12,317 bases of DNA from Paracoccaceae bacterium (lineage in GTDB: Bacteria > Pseudomonadota > Alphaproteobacteria > Rhodobacterales > Rhodobacteraceae), in the NCBI GenBank assembly GCA_023260935.1, contig JALQTL010000362.1, positions 1 through 12,317 of the forward strand. The letters are read 5' to 3'. The position numbers and the translations under genes are program-made. The notes under the pieces were generated by a model that saw only the letters and a program-made list of their open reading frames with translations, had not been told where the DNA came from and searched no databases. How positions within the stretch are numbered: the first letter of the stretch is position 1; every line of letters starts with the position of its first letter. This document shows positions 6,004 to 12,317 of this stretch, one piece after another.

Positions 6004-7740
6004 ATGAGCACGAACAACCGTTTCGACAAGTCGAAACTGCCCAGCCGCCATGTCACCGAGGGGCCGGCACGCGCGCCCCATCGCAGCTATCTTTACGCCA
6101 TGGGGTTGACCGAGGAAGAAATTCACCAGCCGCTGGTGGGGGTCGCAACCTGCTGGAACGAGGCTGCGCCCTGCAACATCGCCCTGAACCGTCAGGCGCA
6201 GGTGGCCAAGATGGGCGTGAAAAAAGGCGGCGGCACCCCGCGCGAATTCACCACCATCACCGTGACTGACGGGATCGCGATGGGGCATGAGGGCATGCGT
6301 TCCTCGCTGGCCAGTCGCGATGCGATTGCCGATACGGTTGAACTGACGATGCGCGGGCACTGCTATGACGCCATCGTGGGCCTTGCCGGCTGCGACAAAT
6401 CGCTGCCCGGCATGATGATGGCGATGGTGCGGCTGAATGTGCCGTCGGTCTTCATCTATGGCGGGTCGATCCTGCCGGGCCGATATCAGGGCCGTGACCT
6501 GACGGTGCAGGATCTGTTCGAAGCCGTGGGCCAGAACCAGGCCGGGCTGTTGTCTGAGGCCGAGCTGGACATCATGGAGCGCGTGGCTTGCCCGTCCTCC
6601 GGCGCCTGTGGTGCGCAATATACCGCCAATACCATGGCCTGCGTTTCCGAGGCGATTGGTCTGGCGCTGCTGAACTCCTCGGGCGCGCCCGCGCCTTACG
6701 AAAGCCGCGACCAGTTCTGCGATGCCTCGGGCGTGGCGGTGATGACGCTGATCGAAAAGAACATCCGTGCGCGCGATATCGTGACGCGCAAGGCGCTGGA
6801 AAATGCCGCCCGCGTGGTGGCCTGCACCGGCGGCAGCACGAACGCGGCGCTGCATCTGCCAGCCATCGCGAACGAGGCCGGCATCGACTTTGACCTGTTC
6901 GACGTGGCCGACATCATGCGCGACACGCCCTATTTCGTTGATCTGCGTCCGGGCGGGAAATATGTGGCCAAGGATCTTTACGATGTGGGCGGCGTGCCTG
7001 TCGTGATGAAGGAACTGGCCAAGGCCGGCTATCTGCATCTGGACTGCATAACCGCCAGCGCCAAGACCCTTGGCGAAAGCCTAGAAGAAATTCGCGGCGA
7101 AGCCGATGGCCGAGTGATCTATCCGGTGGAAAACCCGATCACCAAGACCGGTGGCGTGGTCGGCCTGAAGGGCAATCTGGCCCCCGATGGCGCCATCGTG
7201 AAAGTCGCCGGGATGACCGAAGAGCAGCAGGTCTTCACCGGCCCTGCCCGCGTTTTCGAATGCGAGGAAGAGGCATTCGAAGCCGTGAAGCAGCGCGCCT
7301 ACAAGGAAGGCGAAGTGATCGTCATCCGCAACGAAGGCCCGGCGGGCGGCCCCGGCATGCGCGAAATGCTGGCCACCACCGCGGCGCTTTCAGGCCAGGG
7401 CATGGGCAAGAAGGTGGCGCTGATCACCGATGGCCGGTTCTCGGGCGCGACGCGGGGCTTCTGCGTAGGCCATGTCGGGCCGGAAGCGGCGCATGGCGGA
7501 CCCATCGCCCTGCTGCAAAACGGCGACATGATCACCATCAACGCCTTGACCGGGGAGCTGTCGGTGGCCCTGAGCGATGCAGAACTGGCAACCCGCAAGG
7601 CCAACTGGAAGGGCCCGCGCGCGACGGATTACGAATCCGGTGCCGTGTGGAAATTTGCCCGTCTGGTCGGGGGGGCCCGCTGGGGGGCCACCACGCACCC
7701 CGGCGCAAAGGCCGAGAAACATGTCTACATGGATCAGTAA
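6004..7740 (+). CDS. ilvD: IlvD: dihydroxy-acid dehydratase
   Basis: A 578-residue cytoplasmic iron-sulphur dehydratase converting 2,3-dihydroxy-isovalerate and 2,3-dihydroxy-3-methylvalerate to the 2-oxo acids of valine, leucine, isoleucine and pantothenate synthesis. Cluster cysteines are C50 (VATCWN), C130 (GLAGCDKSLPG) and C202 (SSGACGAQYTANTM). K132 in CDKS is the expected carbamylated, Mg-binding lysine. VTDGIAMGHEGMRSSLASR and GRFSGATRGFCVGHVGPEA are also intact. The length and sequence fit the shorter IlvD class rather than the ~615-residue enterobacterial one. Sugar-acid dehydratases share the fold, but the motifs here favour IlvD. GGAGG (5991-5995) stands 8 bases before the ATG; the longer frame from 5815 has no support. 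The 204-base gap before it is a divergent promoter region in which I cannot name a clear promoter. Confidence 0.95.
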   Translation: MSTNNRFDKSKLPSRHVTEGPARAPHRSYLYAMGLTEEEIHQPLVGVATCWNEAAPCNIALNRQAQVAKMGVKKGGGTPREFTTITVTDGIAMGHEGMRSSLASRDAIADTVELTMRGHCYDAIVGLAGCDKSLPGMMMAMVRLNVPSVFIYGGSILPGRYQGRDLTVQDLFEAVGQNQAGLLSEAELDIMERVACPSSGACGAQYTANTMACVSEAIGLALLNSSGAPAPYESRDQFCDASGVAVMTLIEKNIRARDIVTRKALENAARVVACTGGSTNAALHLPAIANEAGIDFDLFDVADIMRDTPYFVDLRPGGKYVAKDLYDVGGVPVVMKELAKAGYLHLDCITASAKTLGESLEEIRGEADGRVIYPVENPITKTGGVVGLKGNLAPDGAIVKVAGMTEEQQVFTGPARVFECEEEAFEAVKQRAYKEGEVIVIRNEGPAGGPGMREMLATTAALSGQGMGKKVALITDGRFSGATRGFCVGHVGPEAAHGGPIALLQNGDMITINALTGELSVALSDAELATRKANWKGPRATDYESGAVWKFARLVGGARWGATTHPGAKAEKHVYMDQ

Positions 7741-8317
7741 GGCTCGGCCTTCGGCCGCCTTTCTGATCATGCTGGCTGGCCTTGCGGCCTGCCAGCCGGT
7801 TCCCGGCCTTGGCACCCGCGGCACAACGCTGGCGCCAGAGATCGCCTTGCTGGGCGACAGCTTCACCGTGCGGGGACCAGCAAGGTATTGCCCCGACCCG
7901 GGCACAGCCCGCGAAACCGGGGATGCTGCCTCGGTGGTGCTGGGGCGCTGCACGGAAACTGCCGATGCACCGCCCGCGATCCTGACGGTAACCGTCGGCC
8001 CCGCCGGTAGCGCGTCGGTCATGGCGGCTGGCGGGCCGGCGCTGGTGGCCTTCCTCACCTCGCCCGCCGGACGCGGCACGCTCAGCGCCCGGGGACGGGC
8101 AGCGGATATCCGGGTAGCCAAGGCGCTGGAACGCGACGGGGCACTTTTCCTGCGCCTGACAGATCGCGGTGGCGTCCCTTACTGGCGCGGCATGGCGGCC
8201 ATGGCCGGACGGCTTGTCACCATCAGCGCCCGCGGCAATGACCTGCCCGATGCCTCGGCCTTCGATCTGGTTCGCGATGCGATCAAGGCCGTCCGCCGCG
8301 CCAACCCCGGCAGGTGA
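7721..8317 (+). CDS. Putative lipoprotein of unknown function
   Basis: A 198-residue protein with a lipoprotein signal: basic start, hydrophobic AAFLIMLAG core and the lipobox LAAC with C24 as the acylation site. The second residue after Cys is Pro, not Asp, so outer-membrane sorting is plausible. The mature part has two more cysteines (C57 in ARYCPDPG and C77 in VLGRC) in a GPARYCPDPGT motif with a VVLGRC strand, which recalls a group of uncharacterised exported proteins in Rhodobacteraceae. They may form a disulphide. The ATG at 7721 lies inside the last 20 bases of ilvD in another frame, so translation probably depends on ilvD; no strong ribosome site is seen. The next in-frame methionines fall at residue 17, inside the signal, which supports this start. 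No functional link to amino acid synthesis is apparent. Confidence 0.8.
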   Translation: MSTWISKARPSAAFLIMLAGLAACQPVPGLGTRGTTLAPEIALLGDSFTVRGPARYCPDPGTARETGDAASVVLGRCTETADAPPAILTVTVGPAGSASVMAAGGPALVAFLTSPAGRGTLSARGRAADIRVAKALERDGALFLRLTDRGGVPYWRGMAAMAGRLVTISARGNDLPDASAFDLVRDAIKAVRRANPGR

Positions 8318-8336
8318 CCCGTCATCATGCGGTTTG

Positions 8337-8367
8337 CGCAAAAGGGTGGCGTCTTAACCTTTTTGCG
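8337..8367 (+). repeat. Imperfect inverted repeat after the lipoprotein gene
   Basis: CGCAAAAGG (8337-8345) and CCTTTTTGCG (8358-8367) can pair with one bulged base around a 12-base loop. It lies 20 bases after the lipoprotein stop, where a terminator would be expected, but the stem is AT-rich in the middle and no T-tract follows on the plus strand, so termination is uncertain. Confidence 0.35.
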
Positions 8368-8434
8368 GCAATAACAGAATCGTTTCCACGCGATGAACAA
8401 TTCGCCTGGTTTTGCAGTTGGTGTTTCGGAACGA

Positions 8435-9211
8435 ATGATGGCAGGAAAACTGGACGCGTGGCTGGATCGGGCATTGCAAAAACGGATGCAGCGCCGGTGG
8501 AGCCGCCTTGCAGAACGCGCGCCCGCTATGGATCTGGATGAATTGCGTGGCCTGCGCGGGGCTGCCCGCGGCATCCGCCGGCAACTGGACCGGGTGATCC
8601 ACGAAGCCGAACACCGCCTTGCCCTGCCCGTGATCGGGTCCAACGCCATCCGCAAACCGCTTGGCACCGACTGGGCCTGGCGGCCCGACCTGTGGCGCGG
8701 CCCGATCCCGGTGCCCGGCTTTTCCAGTGTCCCGACCAAGGGCCTTGTCTGCGACGGCGCCACGGTATTTCACGATTGTCGCCGCAGCGAACTGACCGTG
8801 CGCCAGATCCGCAACACGCGTGAGGCAGATCTGGCCCCTTTCGGCTTCCGCATGGATGTGTTCCGGTTTGACGGCTCCTTCCTCAGCCTCGTGCTGGACC
8901 TGCCGGCCGAGGCCGCGCAAGGGCTGAAGCTGCGCCACCTGGTGCGGCTGGATGTGATTGTCGAAATGGAAAAACCGCTGGAAATTTTTGCCCGCCTGAA
9001 CATCAAGCACGGCCCGAACGTCGAACAGATCGTCCGCGAACTGCCGCTTGGCGACGAAGAGGTGATGGTGGAATTCGACATGGCCTATACCAAGGTCAAT
9101 GAAAAGCGCATCGAGAGGCTTTGGGTAGACCTGATTTTCGAAGGGCCTGAAATGAACCAGATCATCCTGCGGGACGTGACCCTCAGCCGCCGACCGCGGG
9201 CAGAATTGTGA
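8435..9211 (+). CDS. Conserved hypothetical protein, possibly the DUF6478 group
   Basis: A protein of about 258 residues, soluble, with no signal peptide. The first ~65 residues are basic and helical (KLDAWLDRALQKRMQRRW, then LRGLRGAARGIRRQLDRVI). The rest looks like a beta-rich domain: WAWRPDLWRGPIPVPGF, FHDCRRSELTVRQIRN, then strands such as FRFDGSFLSLVLDLP, and YTKVNEKRIERLWVDLIFEGP near the end. I associate this pattern with an uncharacterised alphaproteobacterial family (DUF6478), but am not certain. ATGs at 8435 and 8438 follow GGAACGA. The frame extends to an ATG at 8393 without a visible ribosome site, so the longer 272-residue form cannot be excluded. A second hypothetical gene follows 7 bases after the stop, implying a two-gene unit and probably a shared function. 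Confidence 0.75.
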   Translation: MMAGKLDAWLDRALQKRMQRRWSRLAERAPAMDLDELRGLRGAARGIRRQLDRVIHEAEHRLALPVIGSNAIRKPLGTDWAWRPDLWRGPIPVPGFSSVPTKGLVCDGATVFHDCRRSELTVRQIRNTREADLAPFGFRMDVFRFDGSFLSLVLDLPAEAAQGLKLRHLVRLDVIVEMEKPLEIFARLNIKHGPNVEQIVRELPLGDEEVMVEFDMAYTKVNEKRIERLWVDLIFEGPEMNQIILRDVTLSRRPRAEL

Positions 9212-9218
9212 GGCAGCG

Positions 9219-9593
9219 ATGCTTGAGAAAAGGCTGACGAAGACTCGCATCCGGGCTGGTGTCTGGGAAGGCGTCTTCAGCGGTAGCGAAACCAGACCGG
9301 ATCTTGAAGTCCTGTTCCTCGAACGCCCCCTGCCAGGCGTCGTTGTCGAACCGGTGCCGGGACGATCGGGCGAATGGTCGGTGCGCGTCCCGATCCCGGG
9401 CGAGGTGCTGACCGATGGCGTCCAGACCTTCCTTATGCGCGAGGCCGGACAAACCGAAACGCTGGCCCATTTCACCATCATCACCGGCGTGGCGATGGAA
9501 GATGACATGCGCGCCGAAGTGGACCTGCTGCGTCAGGAACTGGACATGCTGAAACGCGCCTTCCGGCGCCACTGCCTTGAAACTGCAAGCTGA
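9219..9593 (+). CDS. Hypothetical protein with C-terminal coiled coil
   Basis: A 124-residue soluble protein, not recognised. The N-terminal two thirds contains several predicted beta strands (IRAGVWEGVFSG, LEVLFLERPLPGVVVEPVPG, EWSVRVPIPGEVLTDG, FLMREAGQTETLAHFTIITG). The last ~30 residues form an acidic-basic heptad-like helix (DDMRAEVDLLRQELDMLKRAF) that is probably a coiled coil for oligomerisation. The ATG at 9219 has GAGG (9210-9213) upstream, overlapping the TGA of the preceding gene. The tight spacing shows co-transcription with the beta-domain protein at 8435-9211. Mention of a sugar-like role would be speculation; only the pairing is supported. Confidence 0.75.
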   Translation: MLEKRLTKTRIRAGVWEGVFSGSETRPDLEVLFLERPLPGVVVEPVPGRSGEWSVRVPIPGEVLTDGVQTFLMREAGQTETLAHFTIITGVAMEDDMRAEVDLLRQELDMLKRAFRRHCLETAS

Positions 9594-9634
9594 CCGAACA
9601 ATCCCGCGCCCGTTACGCCATATCCGCCATGGGA

Positions 9635-9654
9635 GAGGGGGGCGCTGCCCCCTC
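9635..9654. terminator. GC-rich hairpin downstream of the hypothetical pair
   Basis: GAGGGGG and CCCCCTC (9635-9641 and 9648-9654) form a 7-bp perfect stem around GCGCTG, about 40 bases after the stop of the gene ending at 9593. No T-tract follows, so intrinsic termination is uncertain. Together with the palindrome just after it, it belongs to an intergenic repeat-like block. Confidence 0.45.
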
Positions 9655-9677
9655 GGCGCTGGCGCGCCTCACCCCCG

Positions 9678-9730
9678 GAGTACTTTGACCAAGATGAAGC
9701 CCCGCCGTTTTCATCTTGGCAAAAATACTC
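9678..9730. repeat. Long imperfect palindromic intergenic repeat (CCAAGATGAA core)
   Basis: Arms at 9678-9698 and 9710-9730 pair at 18 of 21 positions around an 11-base loop. The inner ten bases, CCAAGATGAA and TTCATCTTGG, are perfectly complementary, and the outer GAGTA/TACTC also pair. GAGTATTTTTG followed by CCAAGATGAA is the right arm read on the minus strand. I know similar CCGGAGTATTTTTGCCAAGATGAA-like words as common intergenic repeats in Rhodobacteraceae genomes. The hairpin could stop transcription in either direction or stabilise mRNA ends, and it separates the hypothetical pair from the permease gene. Genome-wide copy number cannot be seen from here. Confidence 0.7.
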
Positions 9731-9831
9731 CCGCCGGAGGCGTCCCGAAGGATCGGCCGAGTGCTGCGGGCCGGGTTGAATCCCGTCCTCATCCGTGAAA
9801 CGGTCGCCCCGACCCTAGGCCCGGCCCGGAC

Positions 9832-10761
9832 ATGCTGCCCATCCTTTTGAAGACCCTTCCGTTCTTTGCGCTGATCGGCCTTGGCTATCTGGCTGGCCGG
9901 GTCCGGTTCTTCGGGCCCGAGGCGACGGCCGCGCTGACGAAATTCGTTTTCTACTTCGCGCTGTCGGCCATGTTGTTCCGATTTGCCGCGAACCTGTCGC
10001 TGGAAGAGATTTTCGACTGGTATTTCGTCTATGCCTATCTCTGGGCCTGTCTGGTGGTCTATGCGATCGGTTTTGGCGTGGCGCTATGGCGGGGGGTGAG
10101 TGTCGAGGAGGCCGCAGTCGAGGCGCAGTGCACGACGATCGGCAACACCGGCTTTCTGGGCGTACCGATGCTGGTGGTGCTGCTGGGGCCAAAGGCGGCC
10201 GGGCCGGTGCTGATGGTGCTGTCGATCGATCTGATCGTCTTTTCGTCCTTGATCACGCTGATCATCACCGGCGTCCGGCAGGGGCGGATGAGCCTTGGGA
10301 TCTTCCGTGTTCTGGGGATTGGCCTGTTGAAGAACCCGATGATCGTGTCGATGGTGCTGGGGCTGGGCTGGGGGGCCACAGGGTGGCCCGTGCCGGGCCC
10401 GGCGAACGAGTTTCTGGCCCTTCTGGGGGCTGCGGCCACGCCGGGTGCGCTGTTTGCCATTGGGGCGTCGCTGGCCGGGCGGGGCGCGGAACGGCTTGCC
10501 GTCGCGGCATGGCTTTCCTTTGCCAAACTTGTCCTGCACCCGGCGGCGGTGGCCGTGGCCGCGCTGGTGATCTTTCCGGTCGATCCCTTTGCCGCGGGGG
10601 TGATGATCGCGGCAGCGGCGCTGCCCGTGGCGGGCAATGTCTATATTCTTGCGGCGCATTATGGGGTTGCGCCGCAGCGCGTTTCAACGGCGATCCTTCT
10701 GTCGACGGCAGCCAGTGTGCTGACAGTGACGGCGGTGATCGCGATGGTGGAGGGAGGCTGA
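9832..10761 (+). CDS. AEC-family permease (auxin efflux carrier superfamily)
   Basis: A 309-residue inner-membrane carrier with about ten hydrophobic segments, the usual size for bacterial AEC proteins, which are thought to move organic acids or amino-acid-like anions. The N-terminal LPFFALIGLGYLAGR, the mid-protein GNTGFLGVPMLVVLLG (the conserved NxGxxGxP-type break in the fifth helix region), LLKNPMIVSMVLGLGWG, ATPGALFAIGASLAGR and the LPVAGNVYILAAHYGV near the end are typical. The ATG at 9832 has only a weak CCCGGAC upstream. The S-formylglutathione hydrolase gene starts 4 bases after its stop, so the two are co-transcribed, but the substrate cannot be read from this. Promoter elements in 9731-9831 are not clear to me. 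Confidence 0.9.
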   Translation: MLPILLKTLPFFALIGLGYLAGRVRFFGPEATAALTKFVFYFALSAMLFRFAANLSLEEIFDWYFVYAYLWACLVVYAIGFGVALWRGVSVEEAAVEAQCTTIGNTGFLGVPMLVVLLGPKAAGPVLMVLSIDLIVFSSLITLIITGVRQGRMSLGIFRVLGIGLLKNPMIVSMVLGLGWGATGWPVPGPANEFLALLGAAATPGALFAIGASLAGRGAERLAVAAWLSFAKLVLHPAAVAVAALVIFPVDPFAAGVMIAAAALPVAGNVYILAAHYGVAPQRVSTAILLSTAASVLTVTAVIAMVEGG

Positions 10762-10765
10762 CGCC

Positions 10766-11596
10766 ATGAAGACGATTTCGGAAAACCGGTGCTTCGGGGG
10801 CGTGCAGGGTGTTTACAGCCATGCATCGCAGGCAACCGGGGGCGACATGACCTTTGGCCTGTTCCTGCCGGAGGCTGCCGAGGACGGGGCCGTGCCGGTG
10901 GTCTGGTATCTGTCGGGGCTGACCTGCACGCATGAAAACGCCATGGTCAAGGCCGGTGCGCAGCGTTGGGCGGCCGAGGCGCAGGTGGCGTTGGTGTTTC
11001 CCGATACCTCTCCCCGGGGCGAAGGCGTGGCCAATGACCCGGCCTTTGATCTGGGCCAGGGGGCCGGCTTTTACGTCAATGCTACCGAGGCGCCCTGGGC
11101 CCCGCATTTCCGGATGTGGGATTATGTGACCGATGACCTGCCGCGCGTTCTGTTCAACGCTTTTCCGCTGGCAGAAGAGGCTCAGTCGATCATGGGGCAT
11201 TCAATGGGCGGACATGGCGCGCTGACCATCGCGATGAGCTTTCCGGGCCGGTTCAAATCGGTTTCCGCCTTCGCGCCGATCTGCCACCCCACCGCAAGCG
11301 ATTGGGGGCGCAAGCAGTTCACCGCCTATCTGGGGCGTGATGAAGCCACCTGGGCCGGGCATGACGCGACACTTTTGATGAAAAAGCGTGGCTTTGACGG
11401 GCCGGTGTTGGTGGATCAGGGCACACAGGACCAGTTCCTTGACCTGCTGATGCCCGAAGCTCTTGCCAATGCCATGGCGCTGCGCCGGCAGGGCGGGGCT
11501 TTCCGGATGCAGAAGGGCTATGACCACAGCTATTTCTTCGTGGCCAGTTTCATGGAAGAGCACATGGGCTTTCACGCCAAGGCGCTTTACGGCTGA
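10766..11596 (+). CDS. fghA: S-formylglutathione hydrolase
   Basis: A 276-residue cytoplasmic alpha/beta-hydrolase (esterase D family) that splits S-formylglutathione to formate and glutathione, the last step of glutathione-dependent formaldehyde oxidation. The nucleophile S146 is in GHSMGGHGA, the acid D222 in QGTQDQF and the histidine H254 in GYDHSYFF. The LSGLTCTHENA loop (with the conserved C54) and FPDTSPRGEG are also present, and the length is normal. The ATG at 10766 follows GGAGG (10753-10757), which lies inside the end of the permease gene, so the two genes are transcriptionally coupled. The partner dehydrogenase (AdhC/FlhA-type) is not in the window. It ends convergent to ftsK. Confidence 0.95.
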   Translation: MKTISENRCFGGVQGVYSHASQATGGDMTFGLFLPEAAEDGAVPVVWYLSGLTCTHENAMVKAGAQRWAAEAQVALVFPDTSPRGEGVANDPAFDLGQGAGFYVNATEAPWAPHFRMWDYVTDDLPRVLFNAFPLAEEAQSIMGHSMGGHGALTIAMSFPGRFKSVSAFAPICHPTASDWGRKQFTAYLGRDEATWAGHDATLLMKKRGFDGPVLVDQGTQDQFLDLLMPEALANAMALRRQGGAFRMQKGYDHSYFFVASFMEEHMGFHAKALYG

Positions 11597-11627
11597 CCCC
11601 GCTTTTCCCCTGCCCCATCCCGGTGCG

Positions 11628-11643
11628 GGCGGCGTCAGCCGCC
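11628..11643. terminator. Possible shared hairpin between fghA and ftsK
   Basis: GGCGGC-GTCA-GCCGCC is a 6-bp perfect GC stem with a 4-base loop in the 54-base gap between two convergent genes, where a bidirectional terminator would be useful. No T-tract follows in either direction, so it may only be a simple hairpin. Confidence 0.35.
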
Positions 11644-11650
11644 GCGCCGC

Positions 11651-12317
11651 TCAGGCCTCGGGGATCAGGATTTCACGCTTGCCCACATGGTTGGCCGGGG
11701 TGACGACACCCTGTTCCTCCATCTGTTCCACCAGACGCGCTGCCTTGTTATAGCCAATGCCCAGTTTGCGCTGGATGTAGGAGGTTGAACATTTGCGGTC
11801 TTTTGCCACGATCGCCACGGCCTGATCGTAAAGCGCATCCTCGCCATCACCACCGCCAAGCCCCAACACCATGTCGATATCCGAGGCGGCTTCGTCATCC
11901 GGCCCTTCCACCACGCCCGACATATAGCTGGGCGGCCCGAAGGATTTGAGGTGGTTCACGATTTCTTCCACCTCTTCGTCAGAAACGAAGGGACCGTGGA
12001 TACGGGTGATCTTGGCGCCGTTGCCCATGTAAAGCATGTCACCCATGCCCAGAAGCTGTTCGGCCCCCTGTTCACCAAGGATCGTGCGGCTGTCGATCTT
12101 TGAAGTCACCTGGAAGGAAATCCGGGTGGGAAAGTTGGCCTTGATCGTGCCGGTGATCACGTCGACCGAAGGGCGCTGCGTGGCCATGATCAGGTGGATG
12201 CCAGAGGCCCGCGCCATCTGCGCAAGACGCTGGATGCACGCTTCGATTTCCTTGCCGGCCACCATCATCAGGTCGGCCATCTCGTCCACGATGACGACGA
12301 TATAAGGGAAGACTTGC
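11651..12317 (-). CDS. ftsK: FtsK: DNA translocase, C-terminal part (runs off right edge)
   Basis: The last ~221 residues of FtsK, a hexameric ATP-driven pump at the division septum that clears and aligns chromosome termini for dimer resolution. The visible part starts in the RecA-like motor with the Walker B strand (FPYIVVIVDEMADLM) and continues with the MATQRPSVDVITGTIKANFP segment, RISFQVTSKIDSRTILGEQGAEQLLG and the GDMLY turn. An acidic linker (EGPDDEAASD) leads to the C-terminal gamma winged-helix domain (DRKCSTSYIQRKLGIGYNKAARLVEQME), which reads KOPS sequences. The frame is intact to its TGA at 11653-11651. The N-terminal membrane domain and Walker A lie beyond the edge. It converges on fghA. 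Confidence 0.96.
   Translation of the reverse strand, partial: QVFPYIVVIVDEMADLMMVAGKEIEACIQRLAQMARASGIHLIMATQRPSVDVITGTIKANFPTRISFQVTSKIDSRTILGEQGAEQLLGMGDMLYMGNGAKITRIHGPFVSDEEVEEIVNHLKSFGPPSYMSGVVEGPDDEAASDIDMVLGLGGGDGEDALYDQAVAIVAKDRKCSTSYIQRKLGIGYNKAARLVEQMEEQGVVTPANHVGKREILIPEA

Noticed and set aside
8354..8376. Possible CtrA site (TTAAC followed by ATAAC)
   Set aside because: The half-sites are about 18 bases apart rather than the TTAA-N7-TTAA spacing, so no support.
9577..9798. 73-codon ORF across the palindromic repeat
   Set aside because: It overlaps the end of the previous gene and reads through the hairpins; the composition is that of non-coding DNA.
10084..10659. Long minus-strand ORFs opposite the AEC permease
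   Set aside because: Their translations are His/Arg/Gln-rich shadows of hydrophobic codons on the plus strand.

Overview
The window looks like a chromosomal segment of a Rhodobacteraceae-type alphaproteobacterium. It is GC-rich, with an accD-folC gene pair, an Irr-type iron control element, a short-form IlvD, and a palindromic intergenic repeat of a type I associate with this family. Taxonomy is inferred from gene content and protein style only. I see no rRNA, tRNA, CRISPR array, insertion sequence or prophage gene.

Left end (1-1900). A minus-strand ORF runs off the left edge. Its first ~55 residues read as the N-terminus of the membrane-bound ferritin-like protein MbfA. The remainder reads as the C-terminal half of the HRDC domain of RecQ helicase. 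The join is in frame, and a perfect iron control element lies just upstream of the start. This apparent chimera is the most unusual feature of the window. Divergent from it, a small exported peptide gene, a TetR-family regulator and a four-helix membrane protein probably form one operon. Its promoter region carries three GTTCA-type inverted repeats that look like TetR operators.

Minus-strand block (1897-5799). Read 5' to 3' on the minus strand, the order is a DUF1624/HGSNAT-type membrane acyltransferase, an M23 metallopeptidase-fold protein (ATGA overlap), accD (acetyl-CoA carboxylase beta subunit) and folC (2-base gap after accD). folC and the membrane protein from the left converge on a shared CTAG in which both stop codons overlap.

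Plus-strand block (6004-9593). ilvD (dihydroxy-acid dehydratase, branched-chain amino acid and CoA precursor synthesis) overlaps by 20 bases a putative lipoprotein gene. Next comes a two-gene unit of unrecognised or poorly characterised proteins.

Right end (9594-12317). An intergenic region holds a GC-rich hairpin and a long imperfect palindromic repeat. An AEC-family permease and S-formylglutathione hydrolase (glutathione-dependent formaldehyde detoxification) follow with a 4-base gap. The C-terminal part of the DNA translocase FtsK enters from the right edge on the minus strand.

Most of the window is ordinary core metabolism. The accessory interest lies in the chimeric ORF with its iron box, the TetR operator array with its small exported peptide, the stand-alone M23 protein and the palindromic repeat.
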